From: a virus
Length of the DNA stretch: 39,296 nucleotides
Virus record (IMG/VR): IMGVR_UViG_3300024518_002571
Span: 1 to 39,296 of that record
Strand: one strand, 5' to 3'
The translations under genes and the position numbers were made by a program. Each line of letters opens with the position of its first letter. The first letter of the stretch is position 1. The notes under the pieces are model-generated. The model did not search any database. It was given only the letters and a program-made list of their open reading frames with translations, and was not told the DNA's origin. Below are positions 1 through 8,060 of this stretch, one piece after another.

Positions 1-3000
1 TTGCCCTGCACGCTGGCGTTGTAGAACATGTACCCCGCGTTGATGAACGCGCCCCACTCGCCGCGCCGGTTGAAGTTCACCGTCAGGTTCTTGGCCGCGC
101 TCGCCGCCTCGTCCACCGACTTGCCAGCCTCCAGGAGGTTGTGGAACAGCGAGTAACGCACCGCGTTCTCCGCCGCACCGTTCATGTCCTCGACGATGTC
201 GATGGCGTACTTGACCGCGCGCTTGCCGTTGCCCGCCGAGAGCTCCCGCTCGATGTCCTTCACCTGATCCTGGAACGGCAGGGAGTAGAACCAGTCCGTG
301 CGAGCACCCGACTCGAAGTACATCTTCATGTGCTTCGCGTGCTTGCCCGTCACCTTCCCGTCCGTGCGGTTGTACTGCAGGTACGCCTTGAACGCGCCCG
401 GCCAGGTCTTGATCACGTCGCGCCGGAGCCGCTTTACCTCGTTCTCCCCCATCACAACGTTCGCCATGCCCAGGTCGCGAGCGATGTTCGACAGGATGAA
501 GCCAGGGTTGTACGAGGTCGCCATGCGCGACAGGAACCGCGTTGACGCTGAGCTGTACTTGAGCAGCTGCCCGAAGAACCCCTCCCCGAGGTGCATGTCC
601 CCCACGTTCTTCAGCGCCCGCGCCAGGTGCTTGTTCGTCAGCCGAATCTGAATGTCCTTGCCAGCCTCCTTGAAGAAGAACGACTCCTCGGCTCCCTCCA
701 TGATGGCCTTGCGGTTCTCCGGGTCCTCCTCCTTCAGCTCCTCACGCGTGTACGACACCACCGTGTCGTTGTCCGCGAGCAGCTGGCCGAACGCCTGGCC
801 GACCTTGTTCTTCTCCGCGCGGATCACAGCGTTCTTGGCCTGGAACATGCTGAAGACGAGCGGGTTGTCCGCCGGTGAGCGCCGCCCGAGCCTGCGCTTC
901 ACCTCCTTGCCCCGGACCTGATACCCCACCGCTCGAGCGAACCCGCCCTCATCGGTCTCCTCGGTGCGCAGGGGGACGTAGTTGTCGAACTGCTCCTCCC
1001 AGGTGTCGTAGGTCGCCTGGGAGATGAGCCCGCCGTCCAGCATGGCCTTGCGGGTCGCGATGTTCATCGCCTTCATCAGCCGCGCCACCTCGCGCAGCTG
1101 CTTGACCTTGCCGAGCCGCGCCTGGATCGCCTCCGCCTCCGACGTGGGCATGCCCGAGCCGGCGTTGCCCTCGTGGTCGAAGTCCTCCTCGAAGAACACG
1201 TCCATCAGCCGCTGGTTGGCCTCTTTGGCGTGCAGCGCGTACACGTACTGTCCTGCGTTCGTCAGGGCCTCCTTGCCTGAGATGCCCGCTTCTGCGCGGT
1301 ACGCGCGCAGGGCCACCAGCATCGGTTTCGTGTACTCGCGCTCGATCTCCTTCAGCCTGAACGCCGTGCGCCCAGGGAGGAGCTCCGCGAGCCGGTAGAC
1401 GTGCGTCTCGTCGACGACCTTGCCCTTGGCCTTGACGACGGCGTCCACGAAGCGCTTGAGCGGCAGGTCCTTGTCCTGGAGCTTGCGCCGCACGAGGTCC
1501 ATGAACTCGTCGTTGCCCTCGACGCCTGCGTCGAAGTGCTCGAAGGTTCTGGCTCGGAACGCGGCCTTCTTGCCCTTCTTGGGCAGCCGGCCGGTCCGCG
1601 CCTTGCCCTTGGGCGAGTACCGCGCCGCGAACGTCGAATACCCCTGCGCCTTCGCCGTCGCGCGCATGTCATCGGTGAGGGGGAGGGTGTGGACGGCCTC
1701 CTGCTCCAGGATGAACCTCGGAAACCCCCTCGAGAGTTGCCGCTCGTAGTCCATCGCTTCCGCCGCGGTGTCGAACCGAGGACCGAAGCGGCGCTCGTCG
1801 CCATTCGCGAGTCGCGCCATCACCCAATACTGGCGACCGTTGGACGAGACGCGCGGCGCTATCCCCTCTTCACCCAACGGGAGTGCCGCTCGCCCCGCCT
1901 TGACCCCGAACCGCTTGCCGAGCTTGTTGGCGACGTTGACCAGGATCTTGTCGTAGAAGTCCTGCATCCCCTTGCCGCCGATGGTGAGGCCCTCCTCCTC
2001 GATCGTGCCGCGGGGCTCCGCGAGGATGCGCTTGGCGATCTCCTTGCCGACAAGGTCTTCGAGGGGCTTCCCGTCCGCGCCCGGCTGGTCAGCAGCGTCG
2101 ACGATGCCGCGCTCGTCAATCGTCACGTTCATGCGTGACTCGCCGCCCTTGTTGGCTGAGATGTGCGTGCCCTTGAAGCCGCCGGGCATGGGCTCCCAAA
2201 CGATCTCGTCAACCGCAGACCGCAGGCTCGTCTCGTACCGCTCCACCTGCTGCGCGCCGGTCGTCCAGCCCACCGAGTCGAACCCGTTGTCCGCCGCCCA
2301 CTTCAGCGCGCGCTTGAACGCCAGCGCCGGCCAGGTCGCCTTGAACGGGGCGTCGGGGACGCCGCCGTACTGGTTGCTGTTTCGCCACCGATCGACCCGG
2401 TACTCCACCGCGTCGTCCGGCTTCATGCCTTCTAGCTTCTGGGCGAACTGTTCTCCGTTCCAGGTGAACTGCACGTATTCACCCCGCCCGTTCGGGTCTC
2501 CAACCACCCGCTTGTCCGTCACGTCCGCAGGATCGAAGGGCTTGTCATACCCCTTCTTCCGCCCCTCCTGGTGCCAGTCCGACTGGATCTCCTCGATGAA
2601 CAGCACGCGCCCCCCGTCCGCGTCCGTGCGCTCGTTGAAGCGCAGGTGCGCGAGCACGTTGGGGATGTCGCCGTAGTGGCCGCCGGTGAAAGTCCCCCCC
2701 GCCGTGGTCAGCTCGCGCCGCGCACGATCCTGGTATCGTTGTCGTCCATTCGGGCTGAGCAGTTCCCATCGCTCTCCGTCGGCCTGCGCGGCCTCAATCG
2801 CCCGGGACGCGACCGCCTGGTCGGCAGGTTTCTGCCCCACCGGCAGCGCCAGCAGCACCTCCCGGTAGTTCTCGCCGCCGGGGAGGACGAGGGTGCTGTC
2901 GCCGTGCCTCGGCGGATTGGCGCCAGCCGCCTCCATAGACGCCATGTGGTTCGCCAGGTCCACGTAGTCCATCAGGTCGATGTACCCGTAGTCCCCCTCG

Positions 3001-6000
3001 GCGTCGATCCCGCGAGCATTCAGCCACTCCAGCGCATCGTTCGGAGTCTCCGCAACGCGCCGCTGCTCGCCCTTCGTTTCCAGCACCGTATCCCGCACCT
3101 CGATCCGGTGCGCGCGCAGCCACTCGAGCGTCTCGTCCTTCGTGATCGACTTGCGGCCACGCAGCATCTCGTCCCAGCCAACCCACTTGAGTTCGTCGGC
3201 GGTTACCCCGGGGATGTCCTTCAAGACGCCGGTGGCCTCCTCCTGCGTCACCTCTACGCTGGGGCGCACCTTGCCCGTCTTCTTGTCCTTGCGCGCCTTG
3301 GTCATAAAGGTGCGCGTGGCGATGCGGCCCAACTGCTGCGCGGTGAACCGCTTCTGCTTCATCCCCTCGATGCCACGCTCGAGCGCCGAGTAGAACGGGG
3401 GCGCCTTGCCCGCGGGGGAGAAGCGCGGCTCCCCGGTCTCGTCCAGGAAGTCGTCCACCTCGGCCGGGCGCTCTCTCTCCTGCGCGCGCTGCTGGCGCTC
3501 GACCTCCGCGCGCTCCTTGCCCTCGAGGTCTTCCGTCGCCTGCTCGCTCGGTAGAACGATGTTCGACTCGATCAGGTCGAAGACCTCCTGCTCGGTCATC
3601 TCCTGCGCGTTCGGGAACTCGTCCACGAGCCGCTCACGGGCCTCGTTGAGGCTCATCCCCCCCCGTGATCGAATCCAGTACCCGTGCATCCCCGCGCGCG
3701 CCGTGTCGGCACCCGTCGCGTCCACGTCGCTGCTGCGCTTGAGCCCACCCTGGGCGGCGATGAACTCGCGCACCGTGCGCGGGCCGCGCTTCTTGCGGGG
3801 TCCCTTGGCCTTGGGCTTCTTCTTCGCCGCCTTCTTCTTGCGCACCGGGCTCGCCTCGGGCCCCGGCGCTTCGTCGGCGAACGCCTGGCTGCCGTAGTCC
3901 GGCGCCTCAGCCTTCGGGGCAGCCTTGGCCGCCTGGGCCGGCGCCTGCTCCCTGATCTTCGCCACCTCGCGCACGGCCAGGCTGTACAGCCGCGCCATCT
4001 CCGCCTTCTTCTTCACGTCCGCCGGGGCGAGCTCGGCGTCGATCCCGCCCAGGTCGTCGCCCAGCTTCCTGAGAAGCCCCTCCTGCCACGTCTCCACGTC
4101 GTAGCCAGCGGAGCGCAGCACGCGCCTGATCGCGTCCACGATGCGCCTGATCAGCCCTGGCTGGGTGTCCAGGATGCGGTCGAAGCTCTCCCGCCCCTCG
4201 GCCGTGGACAGGTACTCGAGGTACGACGCGAGCGTCTCCGACTGCACGGCCGCGCCCTCCTCGCGCTGCACCGCCGCCGACAGCTTCGCCCAGCGCTTCT
4301 CCCCGACCTTCTGCCGGTAGATGTTCTCCCCCTCCTGGAGACCGGCGGGGTCGATGCGCTTGAACTCTGCGTACAACTCCTGGAACGTTGCGTTCGACGA
4401 CTTCGCCAGGTGGTGCACCACCTCGTGCGCCGCCACCTGGGCGAACCGCTCGTCCGACAGCGACTCGTCCACCAGGATCTCGCCAGGCTTCAGCGACACC
4501 CCCTCCATGTCCAGGGGCCCCTCGCCCCGGACGATGCGCAGGTTGATCCCACCCGCCGCCAGCCGCTCCCTCGTCGCTGTGCGGAAGGAGCCCTCGGGCT
4601 CGACCTCCTCGAGCGGCTGCTCGAGCTCCATCGAACGCGCGAACGCCTCGAGCGAGTCTTCCTCCTCGCCGGCAGCAGCGGAGGGGGCGACATCCTGTGG
4701 CTCCTGCTCTTGGCCCCCGGGCCTGCCAGCTTCCGGGGAAGCCTCGGGCGCCGCCTCCTCCTTCTCCGCAATAGCCTCTTCGAGGAGCCGTGTCACCTCG
4801 TCGATCAGGTCCCCGGGCGTCTGCGCCTCCACCGGGGTCCTGAACGCCGCGCCCGCAACCGCCGGCACGCTGAACATCACCGCCATCACCCCGAAGTCGC
4901 GCCACGCGCGCGTCCCGAAGGGCGGGGGCACCGCACCCTCGACGGTCTCCTCCAACTCGGGGGACAGCCCGCGCAAGAGGTCGCCTTCCACCTCTTCCAG
5001 GAGCTCGCCTCCTGGGCCGTCCCACCAGGCCGCACGAGAGACCTGCTGGAGCGCCTCCGGCAAGGCGAGGTCCGACTTGCCCATCGTCTTGCGCAACACG
5101 AGCCCGAAGAGCCCGCGCATCCCAAGGGTGCGGCTGAGCACGGGCGAGATGGCTGGGCCGGTGCGCTCGGAGAGCCCCTCGATCAGCATGTCGAGGCGCC
5201 CCTTGCCGAGCTTGTTGATCGCCACCTCCTCGAAGTCGGCCGAGAACCCCTCGGCCACCAGCCGCATGTTGTGGTAGTCCTCGCCCGTCAGGGTGAACTT
5301 GCCCCACTTCATGCTGCGCTGGATCTGTGACAGCGTGACACGCCCGCCCTCAGCACCGAGCAGTTGCGGCAGCGTCTCCTGCACGATGTAGTCGCCGATC
5401 GTCACCTCGACCCCGGCCTTGGCGACCTTCTCCGCGAGCCGCGCGGTGAGGTGCTTGCGCATGAACTTCCCGGCCCGGGTGCGGATCTCCCTGCCGAGGA
5501 GCTTCCCCGCGGTCTTGCGCGCCACGTGCGCCGCGACGCCCACGCCGAGGTGCGAGGTCACGACCTCCGCCATGAACGGGACCATGTCCATGAGGCCCTC
5601 GTCGACCTCCCGTGCGAACGTCTTGTCGGTGCTGCGCTTGAGGTAGAGGTCGAGCATGAACTCTTCCTCTTCGTCCGTCGCCGTGCCCTCGTCGAACTTC
5701 GGCCCGAGCATCTGAAGCCGCACAAGGTCGGCGGTGTCCATCGCCGCGGCGGCCCCTGGTGCGATCCGCAACATGGACGGCATGGGGTAGGACTTGATCG
5801 TCTTGTTGATCAGCGCGATGCCCTGCTCGGCGTTCGCGTCCTTGCCGAGCAGCGCGCGCGTCTGCCGCAGCATGTAGATGTCGCGTTGAGCGGACGACAT
5901 GCGCTCGTCCCCGCGGGCCTGGTTGTACAGCGCGGTGAGCCGCTTGCCTGCGAGCCTGAGCCGGCCCTCCTCGGCCTGCGCGGGATCTTGCGCCGGCTCC

Positions 6001-6023
6001 TGATCGACGAGCACGTCCGTCAC
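1..6023 (-). CDS. Giant virion polyvalent protein with zincin motif and LPD38-like end (partial)
   Basis: An open frame of at least 2007 codons with no stop before the left window edge, so the C-terminus is missing. The GTG start at 6023 follows the upstream stop by three bases and has a GGGGAG Shine-Dalgarno six bases ahead. A zinc-metallopeptidase signature HEVVH lies at residues 533-537. Around residues 1040-1260 there is a block seen in phage large polyvalent proteins (LPGGENYRE, FIEEIQSDWHQ, WTTGAQQVERY). From about residue 1830 the sequence matches the style of the large polyvalent protein-associated domain LPD38 (NPGFILSNIARD ... NLTVNFNRRGEWG ... FYNASVQG). Residues 440-510 and 610-690 are acidic or Lys-rich linkers. 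Position after the nozzle and internal-virion genes suggests a protein packaged in the capsid and ejected with DNA, like T7 gp16 or N4-type proteins. Peptidase activity is inferred from the motif only. Confidence 0.85.
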   Translation of the reverse strand, partial: MTDVLVDQEPAQDPAQAEEGRLRLAGKRLTALYNQARGDERMSSAQRDIYMLRQTRALLGKDANAEQGIALINKTIKSYPMPSMLRIAPGAAAAMDTADLVRLQMLGPKFDEGTATDEEEEFMLDLYLKRSTDKTFAREVDEGLMDMVPFMAEVVTSHLGVGVAAHVARKTAGKLLGREIRTRAGKFMRKHLTARLAEKVAKAGVEVTIGDYIVQETLPQLLGAEGGRVTLSQIQRSMKWGKFTLTGEDYHNMRLVAEGFSADFEEVAINKLGKGRLDMLIEGLSERTGPAISPVLSRTLGMRGLFGLVLRKTMGKSDLALPEALQQVSRAAWWDGPGGELLEEVEGDLLRGLSPELEETVEGAVPPPFGTRAWRDFGVMAVMFSVPAVAGAAFRTPVEAQTPGDLIDEVTRLLEEAIAEKEEAAPEASPEAGRPGGQEQEPQDVAPSAAAGEEEDSLEAFARSMELEQPLEEVEPEGSFRTATRERLAAGGINLRIVRGEGPLDMEGVSLKPGEILVDESLSDERFAQVAAHEVVHHLAKSSNATFQELYAEFKRIDPAGLQEGENIYRQKVGEKRWAKLSAAVQREEGAAVQSETLASYLEYLSTAEGRESFDRILDTQPGLIRRIVDAIRRVLRSAGYDVETWQEGLLRKLGDDLGGIDAELAPADVKKKAEMARLYSLAVREVAKIREQAPAQAAKAAPKAEAPDYGSQAFADEAPGPEASPVRKKKAAKKKPKAKGPRKKRGPRTVREFIAAQGGLKRSSDVDATGADTARAGMHGYWIRSRGGMSLNEARERLVDEFPNAQEMTEQEVFDLIESNIVLPSEQATEDLEGKERAEVERQQRAQERERPAEVDDFLDETGEPRFSPAGKAPPFYSALERGIEGMKQKRFTAQQLGRIATRTFMTKARKDKKTGKVRPSVEVTQEEATGVLKDIPGVTADELKWVGWDEMLRGRKSITKDETLEWLRAHRIEVRDTVLETKGEQRRVAETPNDALEWLNARGIDAEGDYGYIDLMDYVDLANHMASMEAAGANPPRHGDSTLVLPGGENYREVLLALPVGQKPADQAVASRAIEAAQADGERWELLSPNGRQRYQDRARRELTTAGGTFTGGHYGDIPNVLAHLRFNERTDADGGRVLFIEEIQSDWHQEGRKKGYDKPFDPADVTDKRVVGDPNGRGEYVQFTWNGEQFAQKLEGMKPDDAVEYRVDRWRNSNQYGGVPDAPFKATWPALAFKRALKWAADNGFDSVGWTTGAQQVERYETSLRSAVDEIVWEPMPGGFKGTHISANKGGESRMNVTIDERGIVDAADQPGADGKPLEDLVGKEIAKRILAEPRGTIEEEGLTIGGKGMQDFYDKILVNVANKLGKRFGVKAGRAALPLGEEGIAPRVSSNGRQYWVMARLANGDERRFGPRFDTAAEAMDYERQLSRGFPRFILEQEAVHTLPLTDDMRATAKAQGYSTFAARYSPKGKARTGRLPKKGKKAAFRARTFEHFDAGVEGNDEFMDLVRRKLQDKDLPLKRFVDAVVKAKGKVVDETHVYRLAELLPGRTAFRLKEIEREYTKPMLVALRAYRAEAGISGKEALTNAGQYVYALHAKEANQRLMDVFFEEDFDHEGNAGSGMPTSEAEAIQARLGKVKQLREVARLMKAMNIATRKAMLDGGLISQATYDTWEEQFDNYVPLRTEETDEGGFARAVGYQVRGKEVKRRLGRRSPADNPLVFSMFQAKNAVIRAEKNKVGQAFGQLLADNDTVVSYTREELKEEDPENRKAIMEGAEESFFFKEAGKDIQIRLTNKHLARALKNVGDMHLGEGFFGQLLKYSSASTRFLSRMATSYNPGFILSNIARDLGMANVVMGENEVKRLRRDVIKTWPGAFKAYLQYNRTDGKVTGKHAKHMKMYFESGARTDWFYSLPFQDQVKDIERELSAGNGKRAVKYAIDIVEDMNGAAENAVRYSLFHNLLEAGKSVDEAASAAKNLTVNFNRRGEWGAFINAGYMFYNASVQG

Positions 6024-6026
6024 GGG

Positions 6027-7406
6027 CTACTCCCCTTCAGGCGACGCCGCACCCTGGGCCCGCATCTGCTGCACGGTGGCGAGCGCCTGGGCGTGGATCT
6101 GCCGCATCTTCTTCTTCTTCTTCACCTGCTCCGCCTGCGCGCGCCGCCCCTTGTCCTTGCCTGTCGGGGCGATGCTGTCGTTGCCCGCGGCCTCGACCGG
6201 CTCGCCGCGCTTGCGATAGAACTCCTCGCGCGCCTTCTTGCCTGGCGGCGCACCGTCACGCTTCCACTTCTGGACGTTGCGTGCGCGCTGCGCCTCCTTG
6301 GCCTCGATCGTCTCGGGGCTGTTGTCCAGGGGCGGGCGCCCTTTGCCGGGGCTCGTGAGCGCAGCGTCCAGCTTCTCCACCTGGGAGTCGAACAGGCCCG
6401 GTTGCGCTGCCTGCTGCGGGGGGTGTAGCGCCTTCTGCTGCCCAAGGGCGAACTGCGTGGGGTCCTGCGAGCCGAGGAAGTCGAACGCGGCGCGCAGGGC
6501 TGCGTTCTCCTCGCTCAGGCGCCCGAACTCTGCACGCACCTGTGGCGCCGTGCCGATCATGAACTCCGCGTCCGCCTCGAACTTCCCCACGTCGATCTTC
6601 TCCATCCCCTCCCAGCTGCGCAGGCTCTCCTCGAACCCGGCGAGTAGCTTGGGCGCGTTGGTGTACGCGACAGGATCGGAGGAGTGGCTGTCAGTGTTCT
6701 CCGCCCACCGCTTGCGCCATGCGTCGAGCCGTGACGTTCCCGCGCGGTAGTTCGCCACCCGCTGCTCGTGCACACCCTTCAGCTCGGCGAAGTCTCGAGC
6801 GATCCGCTCGGGGTTCTCCCCCGCCTCCAGCCGGGACAGGAGTACTTTCGCCTGGTCCGGCCGTAGCGCGAAGTTCAGCCGGCCCTCGGGAGTCATGGAC
6901 GAGGCGTCTGCCGTCTGCCCCTCCTCCACCTGCTGGGCCGACATCGCGATCTCGCTGCCGAGCGCCTGGGTCTCTGCGAACTCCTGCTCGAGGTCGAACT
7001 CGTCGGCCAGGATCTTCGCCATCTTCAGGCCCGCGCCCACGCTCATCTGCGACATCGCGCTGAACAGCCCGGGGGTCTTCTCCGCCTGGAGCCGAGCCTT
7101 CTGCATCTCAGGCGACGCCGCACCCTGGGCCCGCATCTGCTGCACGGTGGCGAGCGCCTGGGCCTCCTTGGCCTCCGCCCCAGCCTTCGCCGCGAGCGCG
7201 TTCAGCCGGTTCGTCTGCGCCTCCACGTGCAGGAGCTCCTTGCCGAAGAGCTCTGCGTCCTGGTCGGCCGCGGCCTCCGCGCGCTTGTCCGCCGCGCTGC
7301 GCGATCGGATGATCGAGCCGGTGTTGGCGATGTTCGCACCCACCGCCGCCCCCTGCGTGAACAGCTGCCCGACGTTGTCCTGCGCCCCGATGAAGATTCT
7401 CGGCAT
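6027..7406 (-). CDS. Putative internal virion protein, coiled-coil, with terminal duplication
   Basis: 459 codons, rich in Ala, Gln and Glu and probably mostly helical; no known domain recognised. Residues 60-110 look like a coiled coil. A Lys-rich stretch (VKKKKKM) lies just before the C-terminus. The peptide AQALATVQQMRAQGAASPE occurs twice, once near residue 90 and again as the last residues of the protein, encoded by an exact 56-bp DNA repeat. The gene sits between a Gly-rich small protein and the giant polyvalent protein, the usual place for internal virion proteins in podoviruses, so that role is inferred from context. The ATG start at 7406 lies nine bases after the previous stop and has AGGAGG ahead of it. 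Confidence 0.75.
   Translation of the reverse strand: MPRIFIGAQDNVGQLFTQGAAVGANIANTGSIIRSRSAADKRAEAAADQDAELFGKELLHVEAQTNRLNALAAKAGAEAKEAQALATVQQMRAQGAASPEMQKARLQAEKTPGLFSAMSQMSVGAGLKMAKILADEFDLEQEFAETQALGSEIAMSAQQVEEGQTADASSMTPEGRLNFALRPDQAKVLLSRLEAGENPERIARDFAELKGVHEQRVANYRAGTSRLDAWRKRWAENTDSHSSDPVAYTNAPKLLAGFEESLRSWEGMEKIDVGKFEADAEFMIGTAPQVRAEFGRLSEENAALRAAFDFLGSQDPTQFALGQQKALHPPQQAAQPGLFDSQVEKLDAALTSPGKGRPPLDNSPETIEAKEAQRARNVQKWKRDGAPPGKKAREEFYRKRGEPVEAAGNDSIAPTGKDKGRRAQAEQVKKKKKMRQIHAQALATVQQMRAQGAASPEGE
6037..6092. repeat. 56-bp direct repeat, copy A
   Basis: Identical over 56 bases to 7108-7163, in the same orientation and 1071 bp (357 codons) apart, so both copies are read in the same frame of the internal-virion gene. 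Copy A covers the last codons before the stop. Confidence 0.95.
7108..7163. repeat. 56-bp direct repeat, copy B
   Basis: Identical to 6037-6092. This copy lies in the N-terminal third of the protein, where the peptide fits a longer predicted coiled coil, so it is probably the ancestral copy and the C-terminal one the duplicate. Confidence 0.95.
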
Positions 7407-7415
7407 GGTGTCCTC

Positions 7416-8060
7416 CTAGCCTCCGAAGAGACCCGAGTTCGAGAGCAGCCCACCCGCTGCCATCCCGAGCGGGCCTGCGAGCTGCGCGAACGGGGAGGGC
7501 CCGCCCTGGAACTGGTAGCTGCCGAGGATGCCGCCGAGGTTCTGGCCGAGCCCTCCGATGTCCCGTCCGTGCTGCTGTGTCATCTGCGCCAGGTTGCCGC
7601 CGCCGGCCATCAGCCCCGTGCCACGCTGTGCCATGAGGCTTGAGATCAGCCCCTCCTGGCGGCCCCTGAGGTCTGCCAGCCCCAGGTTAGTCTGCCGCGA
7701 AATGTCCCCCGTCATCGGCACCGAAGAGCCTGGGGCGCCGCCCAGGCCCGCCTGCTGCATCCTCTGCCGCATGCCTGACAAGAGCTGCCGCTCCCGGTCA
7801 AGGAACCCCTCGGCCTGGCCCTCGAACGCGAACGGCACGCGGTTGATCGCGCCCGTGATGTTCGTGCGGAAGTCCTCGATCCCCTGCTGCATGAACGGCA
7901 GCGCCTGTTGGAACTGGCTGTTCAGCGCACCGAACAGCGAGCCCCCGCCCTGGTCACCCGGGCTCCCGAAGAGGCCCAGGATCCTGTCCCGGTTCTCCAG
8001 GTTGAGGCGCTGGGCGTCCTGCTGGCTGCTGCCAACGAAAAGGTCGTCGAAAAGTCCCAT
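7416..8060 (-). CDS. Gly/Gln-rich small virion protein
   Basis: 214 codons starting MGLFDDLF and ending in a glycine-rich, hydrophobic tail (residues 160-214, with GPLGMAAGGLLSN). The middle, residues 60-130, is probably helical with many Gln and Arg. No family recognised. The start ATG abuts the stop of the nozzle gene (TAG then ATG), and the next gene starts ten bases after its stop, so it is in the same transcription unit. Short hydrophobic glycine-rich proteins between the nozzle and the large internal proteins often act as T7 gp14-like ejection proteins that enter the host envelope; that role is an inference here. Confidence 0.7.
   Translation of the reverse strand: MGLFDDLFVGSSQQDAQRLNLENRDRILGLFGSPGDQGGGSLFGALNSQFQQALPFMQQGIEDFRTNITGAINRVPFAFEGQAEGFLDRERQLLSGMRQRMQQAGLGGAPGSSVPMTGDISRQTNLGLADLRGRQEGLISSLMAQRGTGLMAGGGNLAQMTQQHGRDIGGLGQNLGGILGSYQFQGGPSPFAQLAGPLGMAAGGLLSNSGLFGG

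Noticed and set aside
3684-5330. 548-codon plus-strand frame opposite the giant gene
   Set aside because: A Leu/Arg/His-rich shadow frame created by high GC at third positions of the real minus-strand gene.
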